Positions 44,290-52,849 of a DNA stretch of 64,000 nucleotides are shown piece after piece (the first letter of the stretch is position 1; every line of letters begins with the position of its first letter). Under the pieces are notes generated by a model. The model ran no database searches. It was not told where the DNA came from and saw only the letters and a program-made list of their open reading frames with translations. The translations under genes and the position numbers were made by a program. Source of the DNA: Bifidobacterium sp. ESL0800 (GTDB lineage: Bacteria; Actinomycetota; Actinomycetes; Actinomycetales; Bifidobacteriaceae). Location of the stretch: contig NZ_CP113913.1 of the NCBI RefSeq assembly GCF_029395355.1, positions 1,488,001 through 1,552,000 on the forward strand, in the 5' to 3' direction.

Positions 44290-45194
44290 TTCATCTGCTC
44301 CTTCATACTGCCCAGCTGCACTGCATACGCCGACACCATAGTGATGATTGCCATCACGATTGCCAAGGCTGCCGCATAGTTGCTCTGATTACCGCTGAAG
44401 CTCAGGTTGTATGCGTACATATTCGGAGTCCAATACGTCGTGATGACGTTACCAGGAACCATGCTTTGCATGATGCTCGGCTCATTGAAGAGCTGGAACG
44501 TACCGATAATGCTGAATATCACGGTAATCGCCAAAGATCCTCGAAGCTCCGGCAGTTTGACGCTCTTGATAATCCACCATTCCGACGCACCGTCAATCGC
44601 GGCCGCCTCGTAAAGGCTGCGTGGGATTGTAGAAAGCGAGGAATAGAAAATAAGCATGTTGTAGCCGGTGAATTCCCAAGTCATGATATTGCCGATTGAA
44701 GTCAACAGCAGATTCGGAGACAACATATCCAGATGCATGTTCATCCATGCATTCAGGCTTCCGACCAGCCCGTACTTGGCACCGTACATAAATCCCCAGA
44801 CCATTGTGGAGACCACAGCCGGAACCGCATATGGCAAGAATGTCGATATGCGGAAGAACTTCATCCCATGAAGCTTCAACGAATCAAGAGCCAAGGCAAG
44901 CAACGCCGCCAAAAACAGCATGATTGGAACCTGAACGGCAGTGAATCTGACCACTCGCCAGACCGCACTCCAAAACTGCCCATCGTGGAACAACTGGATA
45001 TAATTCGAAAAACCTATGAATACCGTGCCGCCAATCATCTTCGCTTCAAAGAACGACAGGTAAATCGCATAGATAATCGGTATAATGAACACAAACAGGA
45101 ACACCAACACAAACGGCCACAAAAACTTCCATCCACGCCAATCGGCGTGGTGCTTGTTGGTTGGGACCTCTAATACTGCCGTCTTAGGCATCAT
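44286..45194 (-). CDS. Carbohydrate ABC transporter permease (MalF type)
   Basis: A 302-residue permease with six membrane segments starting at WKFLWPFVLVFLFVFIIPII. The EAA loop reads YEAAAIDGASEWWIIKSVKLPEL near residue 195 (shown in part). GAGGAAAG precedes ATG 45194. It pairs with the downstream permease through a 4-base overlap and with the binding protein two genes upstream. Together they should import an oligosaccharide that the neighbouring esterase and rhamnosidase process. Confidence 0.93.
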   Translation of the reverse strand: MMPKTAVLEVPTNKHHADWRGWKFLWPFVLVFLFVFIIPIIYAIYLSFFEAKMIGGTVFIGFSNYIQLFHDGQFWSAVWRVVRFTAVQVPIMLFLAALLALALDSLKLHGMKFFRISTFLPYAVPAVVSTMVWGFMYGAKYGLVGSLNAWMNMHLDMLSPNLLLTSIGNIMTWEFTGYNMLIFYSSLSTIPRSLYEAAAIDGASEWWIIKSVKLPELRGSLAITVIFSIIGTFQLFNEPSIMQSMVPGNVITTYWTPNMYAYNLSFSGNQSNYAAALAIVMAIITMVSAYAVQLGSMKEQMK

Positions 45195-45234
45195 CTTTCC
45201 TCACCACTTAAAAGGGTATTTTCTTAAAATAAAA

Positions 45235-46476
45235 TCATGACAGACAGTTGCCCCTGACAGCATCATGCCAATCAGAAGCAGAATTCCCGTCATGTCGATT
45301 CAACATAAAGCACAACGAAGTCGCCAAATCTCGTTCAGTCAGCGCATGGCCGCCCTCCCGGTAGTGGATGGCACACCGCTGAGGGACACCGAGGAATCGG
45401 TACACATCTGCGGTAGCCTCCCACGCCAGCTGAGTGCCGAACATACTGCAGAACTCATCATCAAGCGCTTCAGCAAGGAAAAGAGGTCTTGGAGCAACAC
45501 ACGCACCTATAAGATTGGCGTCGATAAAGACCTGAGAGGGGTCAAACGCGGAGGGATACGACCTATCCGAATCCTCACAAACCGGTTGCATAAGCCAAGG
45601 ACCAAGACGCTTCATCAATGATTGATCAGCATTTTCAAAGCGTCGTCTGCCAAATCCGACAGCTGATGGCAGAAGCCAATGAGGGAACTTGCGGAGCGAC
45701 AACATATCTTCAATATGTTCATGCTTATCGCCGCAACCGACCCCAAAACGATTCCCGTCAAAGCGTAACGCACCCATGCCCCCGATGCCGGAAGCACACG
45801 GAGCAGCGGCGACAATGCGATCGTCAAACGCAGCAGCACATAACACGGCCTTGCCATAGCGGGAATGCCCTAACGCCACAGGATGTCGGACATCGAACTG
45901 ATCATAGCGTGAAATCCAGTCTATGACACGGCTTATCTGCCATGCCCACATGGCCAGCATGCGCCAGGAACAGTCCGGATAGGCACGTCGTAGAATACAA
46001 CTGTCGAATTTCGAAGAATCATCCGGCGCAGATATATCCGTACACACTCCAACGAAGCAGGCACCGACGCGCAAGACCCCTTCAACCAAAACTTTCAGGT
46101 CGTCCACACTTGACGACTGCAGAGAAAACAGACTTGACGGACAGGGAACCAAAACCGGAACGGGCTTGGCACCTGCAGCCTTGTCATAAGCTACTACCAC
46201 ATCGATGCGAACCATATCATCCGGCCCCATGGTCAGATGAAAGCAACTCGCATCGGTACTCTCCGAGCATGAAAGCAACGCAGCGCGCATCGCCGCAGGC
46301 ACAGGAACCGTGCCTTCGTGAATCTCCTTCGGAGGCTCAGGCATCGTCCCATAGAAACAACGCGAAAGCAAATCGAGCAGTAGCTGACGTTGTCTGGGCC
46401 ATTGTGCCGTCGTTCCCACCCTCTTGCCATCAGGGGTCATCAAAGCGTCAGGCATCAAACCAATATAATCAGTCAT
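45235..46476 (-). CDS. Alpha/beta-hydrolase esterase, glucuronoyl-esterase-like (CE15-like)
   Basis: A 413-residue hydrolase. ALGHSRYGKAVLCAAAFDDR (near residue 197) contains the nucleophile Ser in a GHSRxGK elbow, characteristic of CE15 glucuronoyl esterases. It is followed by the expected SG-IGG stretch. The C-terminal HYREGGHALTERD supplies the catalytic His. CE15 enzymes cleave esters on the carboxyl group of (4-O-methyl-)glucuronate. There is no signal peptide, so it is predicted to be cytosolic. It lies between the binding-protein and permease genes. GGGAGGATTTTC precedes the start. Acetyl esterases share this fold and remain an alternative. Confidence 0.72.
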   Translation of the reverse strand: MTDYIGLMPDALMTPDGKRVGTTAQWPRQRQLLLDLLSRCFYGTMPEPPKEIHEGTVPVPAAMRAALLSCSESTDASCFHLTMGPDDMVRIDVVVAYDKAAGAKPVPVLVPCPSSLFSLQSSSVDDLKVLVEGVLRVGACFVGVCTDISAPDDSSKFDSCILRRAYPDCSWRMLAMWAWQISRVIDWISRYDQFDVRHPVALGHSRYGKAVLCAAAFDDRIVAAAPCASGIGGMGALRFDGNRFGVGCGDKHEHIEDMLSLRKFPHWLLPSAVGFGRRRFENADQSLMKRLGPWLMQPVCEDSDRSYPSAFDPSQVFIDANLIGACVAPRPLFLAEALDDEFCSMFGTQLAWEATADVYRFLGVPQRCAIHYREGGHALTERDLATSLCFMLNRHDGNSASDWHDAVRGNCLS

Positions 46477-46542
46477 GAAAATCCTCCCGTACAGTATGAC
46501 TGGCCAAATAGGTACACAGACAACGTCACACCAAAAACGAAG

Positions 46543-47859
46543 CTACTTTCCGTTTACCGAGAACCCCTGCTTCACTCCGTACTTCACCAGCTGATCCTGC
46601 CATTGCCCAATGCCCTTGGCCAGGGTTTCGGTACCGGTATAAGCGGCACCTGCGGTATCAGGGAAGACGCTGCGAGCATACACTTCATATGGCAGGTTCT
46701 GATATCCTCGCACGACATGCGAAGACGCTTTGGCTATCTCTTCAGGAATGTTCTGATCGCCGAACACACCCTTAAGCGCGGGGTAACCTTCCTTGATGTA
46801 TTTTTCGCTCTTAAGCAGAGGGTTCAGGGTCGGGGTATGATTCTGATCGCTGATCAATTCGACATGTTGAGCCTGCTTGCTGTGAGAGACGAATTCAACG
46901 AATTTCCATGCGGCTTCCTGATGTTTGCTGGACTTGAGAACGGCATAGCTTGTACCGCCATTTTCAGAGTTGATGTGATCGCCCTCGTTCCACTGAGGGA
47001 CTTCAGCAATCCTCCACTTGCCTTTCGCCTGCGGATTCGAAGCGATGGTTCCCATCATCCAAGAACCTTGAATGGCACTGGCGACACTGCCGTCACCGAA
47101 ACTTCTCGTCCACTCGTCGGACCATGCTTTTGTCTTGGTGTCAAGCAATTGTTCATCGAGCATACGCTGCCAGTAATTAAGTACCTTTTGCGCCTTCGAA
47201 TCTTTTGTCAGATCGATGCTCAGTTTCTTTCCGTCTTTAGAGATGCTGTAGGGTTTGGCACCTGCCTGCCAAAGAAGAGAATCATACATTCCCCCGTCTC
47301 CGCCATCGCTGAGGATATATGAACCCGCAGCCTTAAGCTTCTTAGCGGCTTGGTAGAACTCCTCCCAGGTCTTTGGAGCCTCTGTCACACCGGCCTTATC
47401 ATAGACTTCTTTGTTATACATATAAAGCAGCGGAGCACCGTCGCAAGGCATACCCCACACGCCATCATTGAAACTTACCTGGTTCCATGAACCAGTCGTA
47501 TAATCGGCATGGAATTTATCAGCACCGAATTGCTTCAAATTCGAAAGCGCCCCACGCAATGCATATTCCGGCAAGGCATAATATTCAATTCCTGCCACGT
47601 CAGGCGCTCCGGAACCCGCTTGAAGCGCATTATTAATAGCCGTGTATTCCTTCGTATTTGTGCCGACATTCTGCAGTTTAACTTTGATATTCGGATTCGC
47701 TTTTTCGAAGGGTCCGACCATCTGCTTAATGATCGGAGGCCACGACCAAACGGTAATCTGCGTAGTCGAACTTGCCTTTTGGGCAGAACCACATCCAGAA
47801 AGCAACAATCCAACTGCAAGCGAAACAGACACTGCACGAAATGCATTCTTCACTCTCAT
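46543..47859 (-). CDS. Sugar ABC transporter substrate-binding lipoprotein
   Basis: A 438-residue extracellular binding protein. The N-terminus is a lipoprotein signal: basic MRVKNAFR, a hydrophobic stretch, then lipobox LLSGC with the acylated Cys near residue 23. The mature part begins with a Ser/Thr linker and ITVWSWPP, then DVAGIEYYALPEYALRG, typical of family 1 solute-binding proteins for oligosaccharides. An AAAGGAG site precedes ATG 47859. It is the first gene of the five-gene operon and the likely determinant of transporter specificity. Confidence 0.93.
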   Translation of the reverse strand: MRVKNAFRAVSVSLAVGLLLSGCGSAQKASSTTQITVWSWPPIIKQMVGPFEKANPNIKVKLQNVGTNTKEYTAINNALQAGSGAPDVAGIEYYALPEYALRGALSNLKQFGADKFHADYTTGSWNQVSFNDGVWGMPCDGAPLLYMYNKEVYDKAGVTEAPKTWEEFYQAAKKLKAAGSYILSDGGDGGMYDSLLWQAGAKPYSISKDGKKLSIDLTKDSKAQKVLNYWQRMLDEQLLDTKTKAWSDEWTRSFGDGSVASAIQGSWMMGTIASNPQAKGKWRIAEVPQWNEGDHINSENGGTSYAVLKSSKHQEAAWKFVEFVSHSKQAQHVELISDQNHTPTLNPLLKSEKYIKEGYPALKGVFGDQNIPEEIAKASSHVVRGYQNLPYEVYARSVFPDTAGAAYTGTETLAKGIGQWQDQLVKYGVKQGFSVNGK

Positions 47860-48143
47860 TTTTCTCCTTTATAGCTTCGTTACTATTTCAGGTGCATAAC
47901 AACCCTTGTGTTATTATCTCCGCCTGATACCTTCACTATAAGTAGACATGAAATCGGCAAAGGTCTGTTGCCACCTTTTGCAATATGCTGCTTTCTACGC
48001 TGAAACACGCAATGAGAGTCAAATGCGGCATGGTGTTCACGAATCGGAAGGCAAGAGACCGCAAAGAGATTCTTTGCCAAAGTCAAAGACGTTTAGACTA
48101 ATGAGCATAAACGGCATGCAATAATACGAAAGCAAGGCATCCA
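47860..48143. promoter_or_regulatory. Divergent promoter region between the transporter operon and the GH30 gene
   Basis: 284 bases without a gene. Two candidate operators are visible. One is an inverted repeat around ATAACAACCCTTGTGTTAT within a TCAGG...CCTGA frame at about 47888-47928. The other is GTCAAAGACGTTTAGAC (48082-48098), which resembles half of the LacI-type palindrome found before manD. Assignments are tentative. Confidence 0.35.
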
Positions 48144-49703
48144 GTGAACACGACAAACAAAATCGGCAATCCATGGCCATATGAGTATTGGACCGCGACA
48201 AGCGGTGACCTAACGCAACGGCGAGAACCGCTTATAATGCGCAGACCCACTAGCGAACCCGGCGACGCCACCACCGTGGTCGTCGACCCGACGCGCCAAT
48301 ACCAGATGTGGGAAGGCGCGGGCGCGGCCATCACCGATTCCAGCGCCTCTCTTTTGATGCACAGCATGAACGCCGAACAGCGCCACGCCATTCTCGAGGA
48401 GATGTTCAGCCCGTCTCAAGGCGGTTTTTCGTCGGTGCGCATCTCCATCGGCTCCTGCGATTTCTCCAGCCAAAAGTATTACAGCTATGACGATCTCCCG
48501 GAAGGCGTCGGGACCGACGGCAACCTCGACTACTTCTCTATCGGTTCTGGCGAACCCGGCGCTGCGGACGCCACCAAGGACCTGAAAAACGTCATCCCGG
48601 TGCTACAGGAGATCATGGCCATCAACCCGGCCGTCAAGGTAATGGCCTCGCCGTGGAGCCCACCAGCCTGGATGAAGACCAACCGCAAGTTCGAAGGCGA
48701 CGGCAGGCTGCGTCTCGGGGAGTTCTGCGGCAACGGCTACCGCAGGCAAGACACCATCGATTACGTCTACGCGCAGTATTTCGTCAAATTCATCGCCGCC
48801 TACGCCAGCTACGGCATTCCCATCGCCTCGGTGACCATGCAGAACGAGCCGAGCAACTCCCCGCAATGGCCCATGTCCATCTGGACGCCGGAGGAACTGA
48901 CGAAGTGGGGCAGCGAATACCTGCGTCCCTGCCTGGACGAGACGTTCCCGGACGTCGAGATCTACTTCGGCGACGACGGGCTGCGCTTCTTCCAGCGCCC
49001 GGTGAGCGACTACATGACCCCGGCCCAGGCCCAATGCTTCGCCGGCGTCGCCTTCCACACCTACTCCGGCCTGCCCAAGTGGGTGCTCAACGGCACCCGC
49101 CAGTTCCCGGGCTGGAAGGCCTGCATGAGCGAGCGCCGCTGCATGCTCGACGAGACGGCGGACGAGGCCAGCCACGTGATGTTCGGCGAGATCGGCACCG
49201 GCCTGGTGCGCAACAATGTCGGGCTGATCAATCTGTGGAACATCGCGCTGGACGAGCAGGGATTCCCGAGCTACGCCAAGACGCGCGGCCGTCGCGGGGT
49301 CATCACCATCGATTCGAAGACCGGCAAGGTCAAGCGCAACCTCGAGTACTTCATGTTGCGTAACTTCGGGCAGGACGTGCGGCCGGGCTCGCGGCGCGTG
49401 GCTTCGACCAGCCACACCGGCGACGGACGGCACGGCGGGCTGGGTTCCGTCGCGTTCATCGAGCCAGGCGGTCGCGGCTTCGCCGGGTTCCTCTACAACC
49501 CGACCGAAAAACCGATCGAAGCGGCCCTCACCTTCGCCGGCGAAGGCGCAGCTTGGCGTCACGTCACCGTCCCCGCCTACGGCACCGTGACCTTCCACCT
49601 CTCGGATTCGCCGATCAACGTCAGCGTCGCCCCGGCCGACGATGATTTCAAGATCACCTACACCCCGCACCCCGCCGACGACCACGACGAGCGCATTTTC
49701 TAG
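48144..49703 (+). CDS. Glycoside hydrolase family 30 enzyme
   Basis: A 519-residue glycosidase with a TIM barrel and a trailing beta domain. EGAGAAITDSSASLL, SVRISIGSCDFS and MASPWSPPAWMKTN are GH30 landmarks. VTMQNEPSNSPQW near residue 233 carries the acid/base Glu. I cannot assign the nucleophile with certainty; candidates are in MLDETADE and MFGEIGTG. LWNIALDEQGFP matches the family. GH30 includes glucosylceramidases, beta-1,6-galactanases and xylanases. No signal peptide, so it is probably intracellular. It starts with GTG 48144 after AAGG. It is divergent from the rhamnoside operon, which favours an arabinogalactan-like substrate. Confidence 0.88.
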   Translation: MNTTNKIGNPWPYEYWTATSGDLTQRREPLIMRRPTSEPGDATTVVVDPTRQYQMWEGAGAAITDSSASLLMHSMNAEQRHAILEEMFSPSQGGFSSVRISIGSCDFSSQKYYSYDDLPEGVGTDGNLDYFSIGSGEPGAADATKDLKNVIPVLQEIMAINPAVKVMASPWSPPAWMKTNRKFEGDGRLRLGEFCGNGYRRQDTIDYVYAQYFVKFIAAYASYGIPIASVTMQNEPSNSPQWPMSIWTPEELTKWGSEYLRPCLDETFPDVEIYFGDDGLRFFQRPVSDYMTPAQAQCFAGVAFHTYSGLPKWVLNGTRQFPGWKACMSERRCMLDETADEASHVMFGEIGTGLVRNNVGLINLWNIALDEQGFPSYAKTRGRRGVITIDSKTGKVKRNLEYFMLRNFGQDVRPGSRRVASTSHTGDGRHGGLGSVAFIEPGGRGFAGFLYNPTEKPIEAALTFAGEGAAWRHVTVPAYGTVTFHLSDSPINVSVAPADDDFKITYTPHPADDHDERIF

Positions 49704-49790
49704 CCGCTGACAGCACGAAACGCCGGCTCCCCATCCAGAGGGAGGCGGCGCCTCATCATATTCGCTTACCAAACCCACTCAACGTAGAGC

Positions 49791-49961
49791 GCTCTGACCG
49801 GCATGTGCGTTGTTCGACCGTAAAGACTCGGCCTGCAAAATCAAAGATTTTGCCTTCGCGCTCGATACATCGCGCTCACCGAACCTACAGACAGCCCACT
49901 GGGCTGTCTGCTTCACGGTTCGGCCCGGAGCGTGTCGAACAATGTACATGCCGGTCAGAGC
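49791..49961. repeat. 171-bp nested inverted repeat (potential cruciform)
   Basis: Outer 28-base arms at 49791-49818 and 49934-49961 match at 26 positions. Inside are CCGAACC (49879-49885)/GGTTCGG (49917-49923) and CAGACAGCCC (49888-49897)/GGGCTGTCTG (49901-49910). It lies between the convergent GH30 and manD genes. It has no target-site duplications or transposase, so I do not call it a mobile element. Confidence 0.85.
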
Positions 49962-49980
49962 ACGTCGGTACGCGCAGAAA

Positions 49981-51228
49981 TCACCACTCGTGCATGGTGC
50001 CGTCAAGGAGGCGATCGACCGGCAGCGGAGCCGGCTGGTAGGGATACTTGGCCGCGAGCTTCTCGTCGAAGTCGACGCCGAGGCCCGGCTTGTCGCCCGG
50101 ATGCAGGTAGCCGTCCTTGAAGGTGTACGACGTGTGGAAGACCTCGAGGGTCTCGTCGCTGTGCTTCATGTACTCCTGGATGCCGAAGTTCGGGATCGCG
50201 AGGTCCAAGTGCAGGTTCGCCGCCATGCCCACGGGCGAGACGTCGGTGGGGCCATGGAAGCCGGACTTCACGCCGAAGAGCTCGGCGAAGGCCATGAGCT
50301 TCTTCATGTGCGTGAGGCCGCCGGTGTGGGTGACCGCCGAACGCACGTAGTCGATGAGCTGCTCCTCGATCAGAGTGATGTAGTCGGTCCAGGAGTTGAT
50401 GATCTCGCCGATGGCGATCGGGGTGGTGGTGTGCTCGCGCACGATGCGCAGGAACTGCTGGTTCTCCTCGGCGGGGGTGGTGTCCTCCATCCAGAAGAGG
50501 TCGTAGGGCTCGAGGAGCTTGCCGAAGCGGGCGGCCTCGATCGGACGCAGTCGATGGTGCGAGTCGTGCAGCAGGATCAGGTCCTTGCCGTACTTGTTGC
50601 GCACCTCCTCGAAGACGCCGGGGATGGTGTTGAGGTACGTGCGGGCGTCCCACACCTCCTCGACCGGCACGCTGGTGCGGCGGGCGGGCTCGTAGTCGTA
50701 GCGCATGCCCTTCTCGCCATTGCCGGTCTGCGCGTTGGCCGAGGCCGCCACGCCGTAGGTCGAGGGGATGCCGGGCAGCGCGTACTGGATGCGCGTGGCC
50801 TTGAAGCCCATGTCGCGATACATGTCGATGGAGTCGAACAGGCTCGGCAGGTCGGTGCCGGAGGCGTGCGCATAGGTGAGGATACCCTTGCGGGAGGCCC
50901 CGCCTAAGAGGTCGTAGACCGGCACCCCGAGCTTCTTGCCCTTGATGTCCCAAAGAGCGACGTCGACGGCGGAGATGGCGGCCATGGTCACCGGTCCGCG
51001 CTTCCAGTAGGCGCCCTTGTAGAGGTACTGCCACATGTCCTCGATGTTGTCCTCGTTCTTGCCGATCAGGGCAGGAACGATGGTCTTCAGGTACTCCGCG
51101 GCAACGAGTTCGCGCCCGTTGAGCGTCGCATCGCCGAGACCTACAATTCCGTCGGTCGTGGTGAGTTTGAGGACGACGAAATTACGCCCCGGGCTCGTCA
51201 CGAATACCTCGGCCTTTTCAATAGCCAT
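49981..51228 (-). CDS. manD: D-mannonate dehydratase (enolase superfamily, ManD/RspA)
   Basis: A 415-residue enolase-superfamily enzyme expected to dehydrate D-mannonate to 2-keto-3-deoxygluconate. Landmarks are [27 protein letters not shown], the metal-binding Asp and His in LLHDSHHRL, Glu in [12 protein letters not shown], Glu in IAIGEI, and [20 protein letters not shown]. These fit the ManD subgroup; close relatives with low activity or gluconate preference exist. AAAGGAATCGAT precedes ATG 51228. It is the third gene, after uxaC and uxuB, the same order as the glucuronate pathway. It is not related to E. coli UxuA but can replace it. Confidence 0.9.
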   Translation of the reverse strand: MAIEKAEVFVTSPGRNFVVLKLTTTDGIVGLGDATLNGRELVAAEYLKTIVPALIGKNEDNIEDMWQYLYKGAYWKRGPVTMAAISAVDVALWDIKGKKLGVPVYDLLGGASRKGILTYAHASGTDLPSLFDSIDMYRDMGFKATRIQYALPGIPSTYGVAASANAQTGNGEKGMRYDYEPARRTSVPVEEVWDARTYLNTIPGVFEEVRNKYGKDLILLHDSHHRLRPIEAARFGKLLEPYDLFWMEDTTPAEENQQFLRIVREHTTTPIAIGEIINSWTDYITLIEEQLIDYVRSAVTHTGGLTHMKKLMAFAELFGVKSGFHGPTDVSPVGMAANLHLDLAIPNFGIQEYMKHSDETLEVFHTSYTFKDGYLHPGDKPGLGVDFDEKLAAKYPYQPAPLPVDRLLDGTMHEW

Positions 51229-51308
51229 ATCGATTCCTTTCTATTGCACAACTTGCGGCGTCCGTAGCCACGCGTTGTTATGTATTACATTATTAAATTT
51301 TGGCAGCC

Positions 51309-51318
51309 TAAACGTTTA
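51309..51318. promoter_or_regulatory. LacI-type operator palindrome TAAACGTTTA
   Basis: A perfect 10-bp palindrome with a central CG, the form bound by LacI-family regulators. It lies 80 bases upstream of manD. The LacI gene at 54439 is the obvious candidate regulator. The presence of this site implies that manD has its own promoter besides any read-through from uxuB. Confidence 0.55.
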
Positions 51319-51367
51319 CGCCGATTCCGATGAACCGGTCATCACCCACCCAGCCAAATCGCGAAGC

Positions 51368-52786
51368 CTAACGAACCGCTGCGACCTTGCTCACCTCGCT
51401 CAACTGGTTGACCACCTCATCGACGAACAATGAGGAGGCACCGAGAGCGCGATCGAGATAGGAGACCACATATTTCACGCCTCTCTTATCGATGCCGCCG
51501 TCCGCGGTCTTGCAGGCCTTCGCGCATGCAACGACCTTGCTTTTATTGACGTCGGCCAGACGGTCGCTGAAACGCGTGAGGAACAATATCCACGCCGCGA
51601 TGGCACGGGCGGCGGGCACGATCGAATTCCCGTCCTTCAGTGCCTTTCGGGCCGCAGGGACAATGCGAACCGGCAGCTTCTCGCTTCCATCGGAGGCAAT
51701 CTGCATCAACAAATGACGGATGTTCGGGTTCTCGAAACGTTCGAGCAATTGCTTGCGATATTCGGCGGTGGGCACGCTGATATACTGCCCGGCCAAATCC
51801 CACCACTCGTTGATCCAGGAGCGCAGAGTCGGATCCGCGACGGCATCGGCGACTGTCTCATAGCCAAACAGCGAGCCGCAATAGGCCAAGGTCGAATGAG
51901 AACCGTTGAGCATCCACAGCTTGCGTTCCTCATACGGCGTGACGTCGTCGGTGATGACGGCGCCCGCTTCGTCCCAGGCCGGCCGTCCGGCCGGGAAATC
52001 CCCGGCAATCACCCATTCACGGAACGGCTCGGTACGTACCGGTGCCGCATCGTGCCAGCCCTTCACGCGTTCGACCAGTTCGATGTCACCAGGCGTCGTG
52101 GCAGGGGTGATGCGGTCGACCATCGAGGTCGCCCATGAGACGTTCAAACGCGTCCAGTCAAGCAATGACGGATCGACCTCCGCAATGGCCTGTTCGACGA
52201 CTTTGCGGAACGCGGCACCATTGCCTGCCAGGTTATCGCAAGGCAATACCGTGATCGGGCCGGCCGCCGCACACCTGCGAGCCAGGAAGCCTGCGACCAT
52301 GCGCACCGGCACGGTTTTGAGCCCGTCTGCCAGCGGGTCGGCTTTCAACGCCCGCAGATCCGCCGCGACATCGGGATCAGCGATATCCAAATCGCCAGTG
52401 TGGGTACGTTTATACCCCGCCTCGGTGACCGTGGAAGTGACGATGGCAATATCCGAATCGGTGAACCGGGCGCGCAACGCCGCCGTGTCCGAGCCGCTGT
52501 GCATGGAGGAAATCGAGGAGATGACCTCGAATTGGTCGCCACGCCTTCCGGAAGTAATCAAGGTGTATACGCACTCCTGGGCCTCAAGCAAGTCGGACAT
52601 CCGCGGCCCGCGACCGGTGAAACCGGCGATGCCCCATGCAGCGGCATCCGGCGCATGTTCGGTATAGATTGCCTGGTGCGCACGCGTGAAATTGCCTATC
52701 CCCAGGTGAATGATCTTTTCCGGCGCGGCCGGACGACCGTTCTGTTCACGGCTGATTTGAGGAATGGAAACGCTATCTGGTTTCAT
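51368..52786 (-). CDS. uxuB: Fructuronate reductase (mannitol dehydrogenase family)
   Basis: A 472-residue long-chain polyol dehydrogenase. KIIHLGIGNFTRAHQAIYTE is the N-terminal NAD(H)-binding region. VLPCDNLAGNGAAFRKVV and SWATSMVDRITPATT are typical, and WMLNGSHSTLAYCGSLFGY carries the catalytic Lys/Asn/His region seen in this family (here LNGSH). In this context it should reduce D-fructuronate to D-mannonate; mannitol or tagaturonate activity is the alternative. AAAAGGGG precedes ATG 52786. It lies between uxaC and manD. Confidence 0.88.
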   Translation of the reverse strand: MKPDSVSIPQISREQNGRPAAPEKIIHLGIGNFTRAHQAIYTEHAPDAAAWGIAGFTGRGPRMSDLLEAQECVYTLITSGRRGDQFEVISSISSMHSGSDTAALRARFTDSDIAIVTSTVTEAGYKRTHTGDLDIADPDVAADLRALKADPLADGLKTVPVRMVAGFLARRCAAAGPITVLPCDNLAGNGAAFRKVVEQAIAEVDPSLLDWTRLNVSWATSMVDRITPATTPGDIELVERVKGWHDAAPVRTEPFREWVIAGDFPAGRPAWDEAGAVITDDVTPYEERKLWMLNGSHSTLAYCGSLFGYETVADAVADPTLRSWINEWWDLAGQYISVPTAEYRKQLLERFENPNIRHLLMQIASDGSEKLPVRIVPAARKALKDGNSIVPAARAIAAWILFLTRFSDRLADVNKSKVVACAKACKTADGGIDKRGVKYVVSYLDRALGASSLFVDEVVNQLSEVSKVAAVR

Positions 52787-52849
52787 TGCTGCCCCTTTTC
52801 TTGATGCGCAGTCACGCATTACGCTGTTTGGTGTTGCTCGACTTACTGC

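Noticed and set aside
49791..49961. Insertion sequence or MITE
   Set aside because: No transposase and no target-site duplications are visible, and no second copy exists in the window.
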